A DNA stretch of 39,277 nt from the NCBI GenBank assembly GCA_018608405.1, contig JABAZP010000034.1, forward strand, positions 1-39,277, written 5' to 3'. Shown piece after piece: positions 26,501 through 34,692 of the stretch. Source of the DNA: Flavobacteriales bacterium. Its GTDB lineage: Bacteria > Bacteroidota > Bacteroidia > Flavobacteriales_E > Vicingaceae. The notes under the pieces were generated by a model, which had not been told where the DNA came from, did not search any database, and worked only from the letters and a program-made list of their open reading frames with translations. The first letter of the stretch is position 1. Each line of letters begins with the position of its first letter. Made by a program: the position numbers and the translations under genes.

Positions 26501-27988
26501 GAAGCTAATCCGGTGGCTGGCTTCACAGGTGACACACTCATCTCGACTTGTTATCCACTTGAAGTTCAATTTCAAGACACCTCAAAGGGTAATATCGTGA
26601 ACTGGTTTTGGAGAATTGGGTCGAACTTCTCTGTTTTAGAGGATCCGCGTTTTATTTTCGAAAACGTAGGAAAGTTCGATGTATCCTTAGCAGTGGAAAC
26701 AGCTAATGGCTGTGTTGACAGTGTATCTAAAGCGCAATACATTCAAACCAATGGACCAGAAGCAAGCTTTTCAATCGATAAAAATGAAGGTTGTGTCAAT
26801 GACCTTTTCACCTTCACGTTAGACAGCCAAAACAATGTAGACAGTTACGTTTGGGATTTTGGAGATGGAACCACGCAATCAGGAGGAACAACTGCAACAC
26901 ATGCTTACCGAAAAATTGGTAAAATATATGTGAGTCTCATTTTAAGTGATGCAAGTGGCACCTGCACTGTGCCTATAACGGATTCCATTCAAATTTCTAA
27001 TGTTTTAGCAGACTTTACCATGACAAATGATACTGGATGTGTACCATTTGAATCTACCTTTATTAGTACCTCAATTAATGCCAATAGCTTTAGCTGGAAC
27101 TTTGGGCAAGGTATGGGGTTTACCTCGACGCAAACACAAGAGACGGTTCAATACAACACTCCAGGCAATTTCTTCATCCAATTGGCAATAACTTCAGCAG
27201 TAGGTTGCATTGATACCGCTATACAACAACTTGATGTTTTCGAAAGACCGGTAGCATTGGTAAGCAGTGACACAGGAATTTGCATTGGTCAGTCTGTTCA
27301 ACTTACTGCCTCTGGCGGAGCTTCTTATTTGTGGTCACCGAATACCTTTATTGACAACATAAATGTTTCAAACCCCATTGTTAGTCCTCAAACAAATACC
27401 CGATATTCAGTTCGCGTTAGTAATCCAACTACTTGTTTTGATACAGCAAGCATTTTTGTTGAAGTAATTCAACCGCCCAATTCCTTTATACTATTAGACA
27501 GTACCCTTATTATTGGAGAAAGCTATCAATTGAATGCCAATGCTGGAAGTGGATATTCTTACAGTTGGACCCCTCCCGAGGGCTTGAGCTGCACCGACTG
27601 CCCCAACCCGATTGCCACTCCATTGCAAACGACCACCTATTACCTGGTCGTTTCTGATAAATTTGGTTGCTTCACTGTGAGGGATACGGTAGAAATTAAG
27701 GTAGAAGAAAAATACTCCTTAGATGTGCCTTCGGCTTTCAGCCCAAATAACGATGGAATTAATGATATAATCTTTGCCAAAGGATGGGGTTTAAAGGAAC
27801 TCATTGCTTTTAAAATTTATAACCGTTTTGGAGAATTAGTATTTGAAAGTACGGACTTTAACGTTGGTTGGAATGGTATTTACAAAGGAAAAGAGCAAAA
27901 TATTGAAACCTATATTTATACTGTAGAAGCGCTGACGTTTAGTGATAAGGTGCTAACGAAAACAGGCAACATCAGTTTATTGAGGTAA
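23591..27988 (+). CDS. giant PKD-repeat surface protein with T9SS type-B C-terminal domain
   Basis: 1465 residues from a GTG start, which is the only start giving the signal peptide (MRINLKQLLSIYIFLTFGFSTSAQ). The body is a long array of PKD modules, each with the WDFGDG-type core (TYLWDFGDNTTSTQENPTHS, SYLWDFGDSTGS, FIWDFGDGDS, YVWDFGDGTTQSG and others), rich in Thr/Ser/Asn and paired Cys. The last about 85 residues are the gliding-associated C-terminal domain (VPSAFSPNNDGINDIIF, YNRFGELVFE, GWNGIYKGKE, GNISLLR), a T9SS type-B sorting signal. It is probably an adhesin on the cell surface. It is divergent from the PorP/OmpA pair at 20514-23550, its likely export partners. Confidence 0.92.
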   Translation: MRINLKQLLSIYIFLTFGFSTSAQLNADFSANITEGCGSLSNVQFTPTGSPSITTWSWSFGNQNNSTLQNPSASYTSPGSYTVTLTVSDGTVNQTITKTGYIQVYRNPTANFTFTPNGGCSPLTVNFNSTTTLGDGPITSYSWDFKDGSQAPNNTSVTHTYQVQGNFSPSLQVVDTNGCTSTILLGPINVTPSPIAAFTTTSPRSTCSDTLTVNFVNRSTGVNLTYLWDFGDNTTSTQENPTHSYNGFGAYTVSLTVTDPSCTSTKTEVNYIRLRQPNADFTLNGDTFCVGVPLPFINNSSDADSYLWDFGDSTGSVSRLPLKAYNDSGTFIITLRVFAPGCTDIQTDTITIEKVIADFVVDTFKCNRGDSVVFIDQSYNAVQWDWSIGLSDTNDIPQLFKSDTAQNPIHYYGSREGRFSDVLIVTSPNGCKDTLLKTDHRVFDTTLVFITDDNINPYGGVVLGCYPDSIGLNSLLFAPSQATNYIYTWTFPDSSTYAGSNPPQDLIITDDSLRLVNLSVVSAEGCRISTYIAINLGSKIAPIVTYFPREVCYADSFFVANINPNDSTPNSIAYIIENLATNRKDSIAPDGLRDTVPFTLFKDTGYYSLKVRQGYNGCDSVIFIDSAFYVKGPIIQSSEFSSNCINRNLVNFSATIIDATRFSWDFGDSSILDTTNLITSHTYDSLKTQQYIFTVYNDSNGCAPVSDTVEIRLAEVIPPIIRPSKSNFCLGEENLIWQNSLVKLDSLVWTVDGLPVSERDSFNYTFNQRGVYRIGYKGKDQVGCEYERFRDFYVSKPQASFNYNLLGNCLPLDINLTNTSVFDTIATKSYFIMGAGDTLFLMQDGDTLFTIDTNYRYTTAGSKSITLYTENEFGCSDTVILPNFDNLQPFDVSIRTISNRNICAGRTILFRNTSTDLNNSFIWDFGDGDSLVSNQDSVFHTFDSAGVFSIKLRGDNNNGCILFDSVTFRVEANPVAGFTGDTLISTCYPLEVQFQDTSKGNIVNWFWRIGSNFSVLEDPRFIFENVGKFDVSLAVETANGCVDSVSKAQYIQTNGPEASFSIDKNEGCVNDLFTFTLDSQNNVDSYVWDFGDGTTQSGGTTATHAYRKIGKIYVSLILSDASGTCTVPITDSIQISNVLADFTMTNDTGCVPFESTFISTSINANSFSWNFGQGMGFTSTQTQETVQYNTPGNFFIQLAITSAVGCIDTAIQQLDVFERPVALVSSDTGICIGQSVQLTASGGASYLWSPNTFIDNINVSNPIVSPQTNTRYSVRVSNPTTCFDTASIFVEVIQPPNSFILLDSTLIIGESYQLNANAGSGYSYSWTPPEGLSCTDCPNPIATPLQTTTYYLVVSDKFGCFTVRDTVEIKVEEKYSLDVPSAFSPNNDGINDIIFAKGWGLKELIAFKIYNRFGELVFESTDFNVGWNGIYKGKEQNIETYIYTVEALTFSDKVLTKTGNISLLR

Positions 27989-28110
27989 ATTCTAGAAGCA
28001 CTTTTCCTTTCTGCTTCTTCTAAAACTTTCTGAAGCACACAATTTTGTTGGAACTTCTAAGTTTTCAAACTATTGTCAATACCCCTATCTTCATCGCCTA
28101 AATTCCAACC

Positions 28111-30009
28111 ATGAAATTACCTTCCATTCAATACCTAACATCACAAGCACTAACATCATTTCTGCGGTTTCCTCTTAGTATTATCAGTTCTCTCATTGCA
28201 GTTGTGGTAGCAGTTTATGCTTTTGAAAATGATAATGAAATCACCAATAAGCTGGCTTACATCAATGTAATTCTTATTGCCGCTTTGGGAATCCCAACTT
28301 ATTTCTGCACTCAAGTATTAGTGGATAATAGAAACTACGGTGCATTTGGTAAAGTAACAGCGTTTCTACTTCCTTCCCTTATTTTGTTTCTTATCTATTG
28401 GAGTTTACCCAGTTCCGAACTTAGCAATAACTTTTCGGTACCATATATTCGCTATACGGTGTATAATATTATTGCCCACCTGCTTGTTTCCTTCATACCA
28501 TATTGGAGAAAAGGAAACCTCAATGCTTTTTGGAACTACAATAAGTTATTGTTTATTCGAATACTAACCTCTGTACTCTACTCGGGTTTTCTTTATGCCG
28601 GGTTGGCAATGGCATTGGGTGCGCTAGACTTGTTATTTGACATTGACTTGCATTATGAGTTGTTCATGGATCTTTTCATAATCATTTTTGGCTTTTTTAA
28701 TACATGGTTTTTTGTAGCCGGTATTCCTGATGATTTCAACGAATTGGATAGCGATACTCATTATCCGAAAGGACTCAAGATTTTCACACAGTACGTATTG
28801 CTGCCAATCTTGGCATTATATTTACTTATACTGTATAGTTACGGCGCAAAAATAGTGGCAGAATGGAGTTTGCCAAAAGGAATTGTTTCTTACTTAATTT
28901 CAGGTGTTTCCACCCTTGGTATTTTTACCTTTTTACTAATCTATCCTTATGGTAAACTGAAAGAAAGTTTATGGATAAAAAGATTCACTTTAGGATATTA
29001 TTACCTGCTTTTACCGCTCATTGCATTACTATTTGTTGCTATTTTAATTCGCTTGCAAGATTATGGTTTCACCATAAAAAGATACATTGTTTTACTCTTA
29101 GGTATTTGGTTAACAATTAATGCCATCTACTTTATTATCAAAAGAAAAAACATCAAATTCATTCCCATTTCCTTGGCTGTAATATTGGGGTTAATGTCGT
29201 TTGGTCCGTGGGGTATGTTTAGCATGAGTGAAAAATCTCAAAGTAATCGATTGATTTCAATTTTAGAAACAAATAAAATTATTGTCGATGGAAAAATCCA
29301 AAACGAGGTAATTTGGAATCAAGATTCGCTCCCAAAGTTTTATTCCTCGTTAAAGTTTAAGAACGACAGTTTACTAAGCGATTCGTTGAATAATGAAGTC
29401 TACTCTATCATTGAATACCTAGATGATTACCACACGTACGAAATGCTTGCCCCTTATTTTTCGCAAGACATTAATGCTATGACTCGACAAGCAAGAGATA
29501 GTAACCAATGGATATATGAAGAAGAAATTATAATGGAAAGTATGGGGTTAACCCACCATTACAGATGGAACAACAAATGGGGGAATTATAAGAATATTTC
29601 TATTGAGTCTGTTAACAACAGTATCAAAAACGTGAGTGGATATGACTATTTAAAACATTTCAAAAAACAATATCAAAATAAGAACCAAAGAAACTTGATG
29701 TATACGCTGGAAGGAAAACCCCTGTCAATTGGAATAAATCCATTAGACTCCAATTTATTGTTCATTGCATATGACCATGATACTTTGCAATTTGACATGC
29801 ATACAATTTACGTAGAACAAGTTCATCATTTAGAGAAAACAACCTATCGTGAAGTTTCACTTGAAGAAATGACTTTTATTAAAGAGTCTGACCAATTAAA
29901 AGTGAAGTTAGAAATTGACAGAATTGGAATGAAAAAAAAGGGAGACACCTTGCGATACAACTATGTGAACGGCGATGTATATTTAAAAATTAAAGATTCT
30001 ATTCGCTAA
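28111..30009 (+). CDS. DUF4153-type polytopic membrane protein
   Basis: 632 residues. The first about 375 are hydrophobic helices (roughly ten to twelve membrane segments; FFNTWFFVAGIPDDFNELD lies in the conserved DUF4153 region), and the rest is a soluble domain. It belongs in the inner membrane. Function is unknown for the family; members are common in Bacteroidota. A lone gene on the plus strand after the PKD protein; the spacing of 122 nt suggests its own promoter. The soluble C-terminal part is probably periplasmic because it follows the last helix. Confidence 0.75.
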   Translation: MKLPSIQYLTSQALTSFLRFPLSIISSLIAVVVAVYAFENDNEITNKLAYINVILIAALGIPTYFCTQVLVDNRNYGAFGKVTAFLLPSLILFLIYWSLPSSELSNNFSVPYIRYTVYNIIAHLLVSFIPYWRKGNLNAFWNYNKLLFIRILTSVLYSGFLYAGLAMALGALDLLFDIDLHYELFMDLFIIIFGFFNTWFFVAGIPDDFNELDSDTHYPKGLKIFTQYVLLPILALYLLILYSYGAKIVAEWSLPKGIVSYLISGVSTLGIFTFLLIYPYGKLKESLWIKRFTLGYYYLLLPLIALLFVAILIRLQDYGFTIKRYIVLLLGIWLTINAIYFIIKRKNIKFIPISLAVILGLMSFGPWGMFSMSEKSQSNRLISILETNKIIVDGKIQNEVIWNQDSLPKFYSSLKFKNDSLLSDSLNNEVYSIIEYLDDYHTYEMLAPYFSQDINAMTRQARDSNQWIYEEEIIMESMGLTHHYRWNNKWGNYKNISIESVNNSIKNVSGYDYLKHFKKQYQNKNQRNLMYTLEGKPLSIGINPLDSNLLFIAYDHDTLQFDMHTIYVEQVHHLEKTTYREVSLEEMTFIKESDQLKVKLEIDRIGMKKKGDTLRYNYVNGDVYLKIKDSIR

Positions 30010-30062
30010 CAGAGATAGGCGCTATTATCCATAGCTGACAAAGATTACTTATCTTTAAAATT

Positions 30063-30977
30063 ATGCTACATGGAACTCACAATGCAATCGAAGATGCTAG
30101 AAATGAAAATATTATCATTTCAATAAATGGACAATTTTTTAAAAGAAACGAAGCAAAGATTTCAGTTTTCGACAGTGGTTATTTAGTCGGAGATGGAATT
30201 TGGGAGGGTTTTAGACTAAAAAAGGGAAAGCTAATTTTTATAAAAGAACATCTAGACCGTTTATGGCAATCTGCAAAGGCCGTTCACATGAAATTTCCTT
30301 TTTCGAAAAATGAATTGGTGCAACAAGTTTGGGATGTGTTGAACGAGAATAACATGAATGACGGCGTGCACGTTCGTTTGATGATTACTAGGGGAATAAA
30401 AAAAACTCCGTCACAAGACCCGAGGTTAACCATTTCAGGGCCGAACGTGGTTATTATTCCTGAATACAAGAAAGCGGATGAGAAAACGAAAGAAAAAGGA
30501 ATCACCCTTTTTACGTCAACGATAAGACGAGGTTCTCCCGATTATTTAGACCCAAGACTCAATTGCCACAGCAAGTTACACGAAGTGCAAGCATTAATTC
30601 AAGCGATAGAAGCAGGATACGATGAAGCGCTTATGCTAGATGTTAATGGGTTTGTTTCTACTTGCAACGCCACCAACTTTTTCATGGTTAAAAATAGAGA
30701 AATATGGACTTCTACAGGGGAATACTGTATGAATGGAATTACGAGAGGTAACATTATACGAGTATGCAAAGAGAATGGAATTCCTATTTTTCAAAAGAAT
30801 TTCTCCTTGTTTGAAGTGTATGATGCAGACGAATGTTTCGTCACCGGCTCCTTTGGAGGAGTAACACCGGTTACCAAAGTGGATGGGCGAATCCTAGAAA
30901 ATCGGCAAGGCTTTTCCATGACCAATAAATTATCTGAGCTCTACGGCAAATTGGTTCAACAAGAAATAGAGGGATAA
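30063..30977 (+). CDS. class IV (branched-chain/D-amino acid-like) aminotransferase
   Basis: 304 residues of the fold-type IV PLP family. Motifs: FDSGYLVGDGIWEGFR (36-51), DPRLNCHSKLHE, in which Lys171 should be the PLP lysine, and the C-terminal NATNFFMVKNREIWTS and TGSFGGVTPVTKVDGR. It transaminates an amino acid with a 2-oxo acid in the cytoplasm. Whether the substrate is branched-chain, D-amino or 4-amino-4-deoxychorismate-like is unclear. Its stop is directly followed by the start of the sulfotransferase-like gene (0 nt), so they are co-translated and probably act in one pathway. Confidence 0.9.
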   Translation: MLHGTHNAIEDARNENIIISINGQFFKRNEAKISVFDSGYLVGDGIWEGFRLKKGKLIFIKEHLDRLWQSAKAVHMKFPFSKNELVQQVWDVLNENNMNDGVHVRLMITRGIKKTPSQDPRLTISGPNVVIIPEYKKADEKTKEKGITLFTSTIRRGSPDYLDPRLNCHSKLHEVQALIQAIEAGYDEALMLDVNGFVSTCNATNFFMVKNREIWTSTGEYCMNGITRGNIIRVCKENGIPIFQKNFSLFEVYDADECFVTGSFGGVTPVTKVDGRILENRQGFSMTNKLSELYGKLVQQEIEG

Positions 30978-31700
30978 ATGACAGATTTTAAGCATTTTTG
31001 TATGTGGGCTTGTCCAAGAAACATTTCTACCACCATGATGTATTCTTTTGCTCAAAGGAATGACACAAAGGTCTACGATGAACCCTTGTACGCGCACTAT
31101 CTCGCCAATACCAATGCGAAAGAGTATCACCCTGGTGCTGCTGAAATTCTGAAGCATCACGAAAACGATGGGAAGAAAGTAATTGTAGAAATGCTAAAAA
31201 ATGAAGAAGCTCCTGTTCAATTTTATAAGCAAATGACGCATCACTTATTGGATTTAGATCGAAGTTTTATGAAATCTGTTCATCATATCTTGTTGACCAG
31301 AGATCCTAAGGAGATGTTACCTTCGTTTGCTGCGGTCATTGAAAATCCTGTTTTGGAAGACACAGGGTATTCCCACCACAATAAACTGATTGACTACTTT
31401 GAAGGCAATTCTATTCCATTTACAGTTATCGACTCTAAAAAGATATTGTTAGATCCGGAAGGACAACTTAAGAAACTGTGCAACCGTTTGGGCATAGAAT
31501 TTCAGGAAGCGATGCTGAAATGGGAAAAAGGTCCAAGAAAAGAAGATGGTGTTTGGGCGAAGTATTGGTACGGTAACATTCATAATTCAACCGGATTTAT
31601 GACGTACAAAGAGAAAGAGCAAAGCTTTCCAAAACACTTAATCCCCTTATTGGAAGAGTGCACTCCTTTCTATGAACGATTAAAAGCATTGGCATTATAG
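30978..31700 (+). CDS. sulfotransferase-like P-loop protein
   Basis: 240 residues. WACPRNISTTMMYSFA (10-25) resembles the 5'-phosphosulfate-binding loop of sulfotransferases, and SVHHILLTRDPKEMLPSF resembles the 3'-phosphate-binding region. A real PAPS enzyme would move sulfate to a hydroxyl or amine; however, this short group is often only annotated as sulfotransferase-like and no activity can be shown from sequence. It begins at the very next base after the aminotransferase stop. In plants and some bacteria I recall these two domains fused in one 'branched-chain aminotransferase-like' protein, so the pairing is probably functional. Confidence 0.75.
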   Translation: MTDFKHFCMWACPRNISTTMMYSFAQRNDTKVYDEPLYAHYLANTNAKEYHPGAAEILKHHENDGKKVIVEMLKNEEAPVQFYKQMTHHLLDLDRSFMKSVHHILLTRDPKEMLPSFAAVIENPVLEDTGYSHHNKLIDYFEGNSIPFTVIDSKKILLDPEGQLKKLCNRLGIEFQEAMLKWEKGPRKEDGVWAKYWYGNIHNSTGFMTYKEKEQSFPKHLIPLLEECTPFYERLKALAL

Positions 31701-31710
31701 TTTATAGGTT

Positions 31711-31806
31711 ATGAAAGGAAATCCATGGGCATTTGGTCTCTTTTTTGTTCTTTTAGGTTCTTTAGCTATTTGAATAGATGCTGTATTAAAACTGTTGCGG
31801 CATTAA
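31711..31806 (+). pseudogene. tiny membrane peptide with in-frame TGA
   Basis: An ATG at 31711, 10 nt after the sulfotransferase stop, opens MKGNPWAFGLFFVLLGSLAI and then TGA (31771-31773). Reading past the TGA continues 10 codons in the same frame (IDAVLKLLRH) to TAA at 31804. If the TGA were TGG, the result would be a plausible 31-residue single-helix membrane peptide. It is either a mutated small gene or a 20-residue gene. No family is recognised. Confidence 0.4.
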
Positions 31807-31845
31807 ATTACATTGAATTTACATTAATTTACATTAATTTACACT
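31805..31845. repeat. four imperfect copies of a 10-bp AATTTACATT repeat
   Basis: Unit AATTTACATT occurs twice exactly, preceded by AAATTACATT (one extra G between) and followed by AATTTACACT. The array lies 60-105 nt before the lipoprotein gene. It could be a binding array for a regulator or simple slipped repeat. Confidence 0.65.
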
Positions 31846-31908
31846 CATTAAGCAAGCGTTGCTTTACGCCTCTCTACTTTTATCACCGTAATCCTAAATA
31901 ATAAAATC

Positions 31909-32829
31909 ATGAAAAGTACAATGTTAAAGGTAAGTTCAATAATCGGTTTAATGATATGCCTAGCGTGTACCCAAAGTAGCACGGAAGAAACGGTATTGAA
32001 AAACACTACTGAAATGGAAACCGAAGTTTCAGAACAAAACTACCAAACGGTTAAGGTTCCTCGTCACAATTACGGGGCTTGGTATTGTCCAGATAATTTA
32101 AGGGGGTTTCCGCCTGTTGACATTGCAAACTGGAAAAATGTACCTGTTATTAACGGGCGAATGGCAACGGAAGAGGAAACAAAAAGCGAAGCCTCCTTAA
32201 TTTATGTGGACATGGAGAAGTTTCCAAATGCCAAAACTTTAGATCTAACCATGCCACAATTGGCTACTTTCGAAAGTCCATATACTGATAGAGAAGAAAT
32301 AATTATTGTTATTCAAGCACTTAATATTGATAACGACTCAGTTGTTGGGTTTAGATATTTGAACGGTGGTAACGGAAGCGCTCGTTTGGGTGAAGTAAAA
32401 TTGCTAACTGATGCAGAAGCCAATAAAATTGAAAAATCGAAGTTCTTCACCCACTCATTTGTCATTTCGGCAACACCTGAAGAGGTAAAAGAAGCAATGA
32501 CTGAACTTGAAAATACAGGTACATTTCAAACTATTCTAGAATCGAGCCAACCGTTTAAAAGCAATTGGAGAGAACAAACGAATGTAAATTATCATTATCC
32601 AAACACAGGCGAAAAAACTTCAACTTATACCGATATGTTATTTGGAAATTTTTACGTTCAAAATGACTATCAAAACTTTACCGAAAAGTTTTTAGTAACA
32701 CAGAATGAACTTACCAAAATGACAATTTTAGAAGTTGTTTGCGGACCATTTACAGATGACTTTGAAGAACAAGAAGCGCTGCTTTTGCAGTGGGGGAAAC
32801 AAGTTCAACTGCTAAGTGAAAAAAATTAA
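31909..32829 (+). CDS. putative lipoprotein of unknown function
   Basis: 306 residues. The N-terminus has a hydrophobic stretch and CLAC ending at Cys20, a borderline lipobox (position -3 is Cys not Leu), followed by a Ser/Thr/Glu-rich linker to about residue 40. So it is probably a periplasm-facing or outer-membrane lipoprotein. The mature part has beta-rich and acidic segments with no known family visible. No operon partner. A strong terminator follows 6 nt after its stop. A short repeat array lies in its upstream region. Function not inferred. Confidence 0.75.
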   Translation: MKSTMLKVSSIIGLMICLACTQSSTEETVLKNTTEMETEVSEQNYQTVKVPRHNYGAWYCPDNLRGFPPVDIANWKNVPVINGRMATEEETKSEASLIYVDMEKFPNAKTLDLTMPQLATFESPYTDREEIIIVIQALNIDNDSVVGFRYLNGGNGSARLGEVKLLTDAEANKIEKSKFFTHSFVISATPEEVKEAMTELENTGTFQTILESSQPFKSNWREQTNVNYHYPNTGEKTSTYTDMLFGNFYVQNDYQNFTEKFLVTQNELTKMTILEVVCGPFTDDFEEQEALLLQWGKQVQLLSEKN

Positions 32830-32835
32830 CAAAGC

Positions 32836-32869
32836 AAAAGCGCCTTTGGGTTTTTCCAAAGGCGCTTTT
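32836..32869. terminator. bidirectional Rho-independent terminator
   Basis: Perfect 14-bp arms AAAAGCGCCTTTGG and CCAAAGGCGCTTTT with a 6-nt loop GTTTTT. It lies between the convergent lipoprotein gene and the gene at 32935. Confidence 0.95.
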
Positions 32870-32934
32870 ATATTTTAAGAAAAGGTGTAATACTAGCCTA
32901 ACCCTAAAATGTTTATCTTTCAAATTATGCGATT

Positions 32935-33309
32935 TTACATTCTCATGGCCGGTTGAATAGAATTCATGTCAGCGATTAACCGGTCTGTAAAATTGTAGTG
33001 CCCTCTATGCGTGACTACCCTAAAACTTCTATCTTCCATTTCTGCTAGCGTTTGCAAAAACTTCCATTTTGTTTTTAAGAGGATTGGCTCTTCCGACTTC
33101 ACGCCTAAATCAACGTAGTGCGTTTTACCATTTGGTGTAACCGAAACAACGTCTGGAGTGATGGTCATTCTTCTTTGTTTCATTTTAAAGGAAGTGGGAT
33201 TTTTATACCCCTCTATATCAGCTTTAATATCTGTGTGCCCTTGCTTTTCTAGTTTGTTAATTGTTTTAATAATTAATCCTTGATATGTTTTCTTTTCCTC
33301 TTTAGTCAT
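32935..33309 (-). CDS. small PD-(D/E)xK-like protein, unknown function
   Basis: 124 residues, no signal peptide, intracellular. Its layout is an N-terminal helix, then a beta region with TPDVVSV and HYVDLGVKS, then helix and strand (TKWKFLQTLAE, RVVTHRGHYNF). The order of an Asp in a hairpin followed by a D/E-x-x-K-like element is like that of PD-(D/E)xK nuclease-fold proteins, but the second acidic residue is not in the strict E-x-K form. Relatives I recall in Flavobacteria have YEIxxK here. It could be a degenerate nuclease or a nucleic acid-binding protein. It is monocistronic and convergent with the lipoprotein gene. Confidence 0.6.
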   Translation of the reverse strand: MTKEEKKTYQGLIIKTINKLEKQGHTDIKADIEGYKNPTSFKMKQRRMTITPDVVSVTPNGKTHYVDLGVKSEEPILLKTKWKFLQTLAEMEDRSFRVVTHRGHYNFTDRLIADMNSIQPAMRM

Positions 33310-33458
33310 GTGTATTTTTTATTAATAAACTTAGTAACACAAATAGGTTACAAAAAAAAGTGCTATTCAATGATCATATCAGCGAGTTACAGTTTGGAAC
33401 ATAAAATATTAAATCATTTCTAGTGCTTAAATAAATTATTTTCTAAGAAATTGCTGTA

Positions 33459-33490
33459 TTGGTTAAGCCCCTTTTTTAAGCCTAATTTTG
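33459..33490 (+). promoter_or_regulatory. candidate sigma-A promoter of the MscS-type channel
   Basis: TTGG at 33459-33462 and TAATTTTG at 33483-33490, separated by 20 nt, fit the Bacteroidota -33/-7 pattern (TTG then TAnnTTTG). The start codon at 33529 lies about 38 nt further on. Confidence 0.5.
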
Positions 33491-33528
33491 CGGTCAAACC
33501 TAACAACAGCTATTAATTGAAACATTTT

Positions 33529-34365
33529 ATGGATAGAGATTTATTAGAAGAATTGAAAATAAAGGCACTTAACTTGATTCTAGAAATTGGCCCCATGGTC
33601 TTGTATTCCCTTTTGACTCTGGTGTTTGGAATATTTGTAATTAAGTTGACCATGCGGCTTCTAAAGAAAACACTCGTTAAATCGAAGGTGGAACTGTCGC
33701 TTAAAACATTCATCGAAAGCTTAAGCATCTTTGTGCTTTACGGTATTCTTTTCTTTATTATTGGTTCCATTATCGGAATAACCTCTACCTCCTTCTTAGC
33801 CGTATTCGGAGCTGCAGGTATAGCTATTGGTTTGGCTTTGCAAGGTAGTTTATCCAATTTTGCAGGAGGTCTATTAATCTTAATATTTAAACCATTTAAA
33901 GTGGGCGATTTAATTTTCGTGAATAACATAGAAGGATTTGTTGAAAAAATTGATATTCTATATACTCGAGTTAAAACCTTTGATGGCCGTATGATTACCA
34001 TGCCGAATGGAAACCTATCCAACAGCGATGTGGACAATCGAACCATGGAAGAGTATAGAAGGATAGATTTAAAATTAAAATTCTCTTTCGACTCAGACTT
34101 AGAAAAACTTCGAACCATTATTATTAGAGCATTAAAAAAACATCCGCAACTTGCCCCTAACTATCCGGTAGATGTTTGGCTTGATGAAATTGGTGAATAC
34201 GAGTTGAAAGTAGTAGCAAGATGTTGGGTAGATTCCATAGATTATTGGCCATTATTTTGGGAACAGTTAGAAGCAGTCAAAAATGAACTGGACAGTGAAG
34301 GAATCAAAATTCCTATCCCAAGCAGAACAGTTTATCAAGGCGGCGAAAAAATATTGACGGACTAA
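33529..34365 (+). CDS. small-conductance mechanosensitive channel, MscS family
   Basis: The frame is open from TTG 33517 but the ATG at 33529 (278 residues) is the natural start (MDRDLLEELKIKAL). About three membrane helices lie in the first 120 residues, the third being the Gly/Ala-rich pore helix (FGAAGIAIGLALQGSLSNFAGG), followed by the conserved FKPFKVGDLI of the beta domain and TMPNGNLSNS. Length fits MscS (286 in E. coli). It opens under membrane tension to release solutes in hypo-osmotic shock. It is not linked to neighbours by overlap. Confidence 0.95.
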   Translation: MDRDLLEELKIKALNLILEIGPMVLYSLLTLVFGIFVIKLTMRLLKKTLVKSKVELSLKTFIESLSIFVLYGILFFIIGSIIGITSTSFLAVFGAAGIAIGLALQGSLSNFAGGLLILIFKPFKVGDLIFVNNIEGFVEKIDILYTRVKTFDGRMITMPNGNLSNSDVDNRTMEEYRRIDLKLKFSFDSDLEKLRTIIIRALKKHPQLAPNYPVDVWLDEIGEYELKVVARCWVDSIDYWPLFWEQLEAVKNELDSEGIKIPIPSRTVYQGGEKILTD

Positions 34366-34383
34366 TGTTTTTATAAACTTACG

Positions 34384-34692
34384 ATGTGTACTAAAACCTT
34401 TACTCAAATCGGGACCTTTTCTATACTCATCCTAGTGCCAACTGCGCTTTTGTTTACTGCACTACTTGTAAGCGAATATTTAAACGGAAAATCAAACTTA
34501 ATTTTTGAAGGTTCAATGCTTTCCATATTTTTAATTTGCGCATTAACATTCTATAAAATAAAAATCACCGTTTCAGAAAAGTTTGTTTCCTTTAAAATGG
34601 GAATTGGTTTAATGCGAAAAAAATATGCTGTATCTCAACTAGAGTCATGTGAGCCAGTTTCTAATTCAATGGCAAGTGGAAGTAGTATTTAG
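34384..34692 (+). CDS. truncated two-helix membrane protein
   Basis: 102 residues: two membrane helices (about 10-28 and 44-58), then a PH-like beta start (KITVSEKFVSFKMGIGLMRKK). Homologues that I recall continue after the CEPVSN-type segment with a W-YGWGIR block of about 45-60 residues; here the frame ends instead with MASGSSI and TAG at 34690. The domain therefore appears cut off. A 10-bp hairpin overlaps the stop codon. It could be a pseudogene or a shorter variant. Confidence 0.55.
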   Translation: MCTKTFTQIGTFSILILVPTALLFTALLVSEYLNGKSNLIFEGSMLSIFLICALTFYKIKITVSEKFVSFKMGIGLMRKKYAVSQLESCEPVSNSMASGSSI

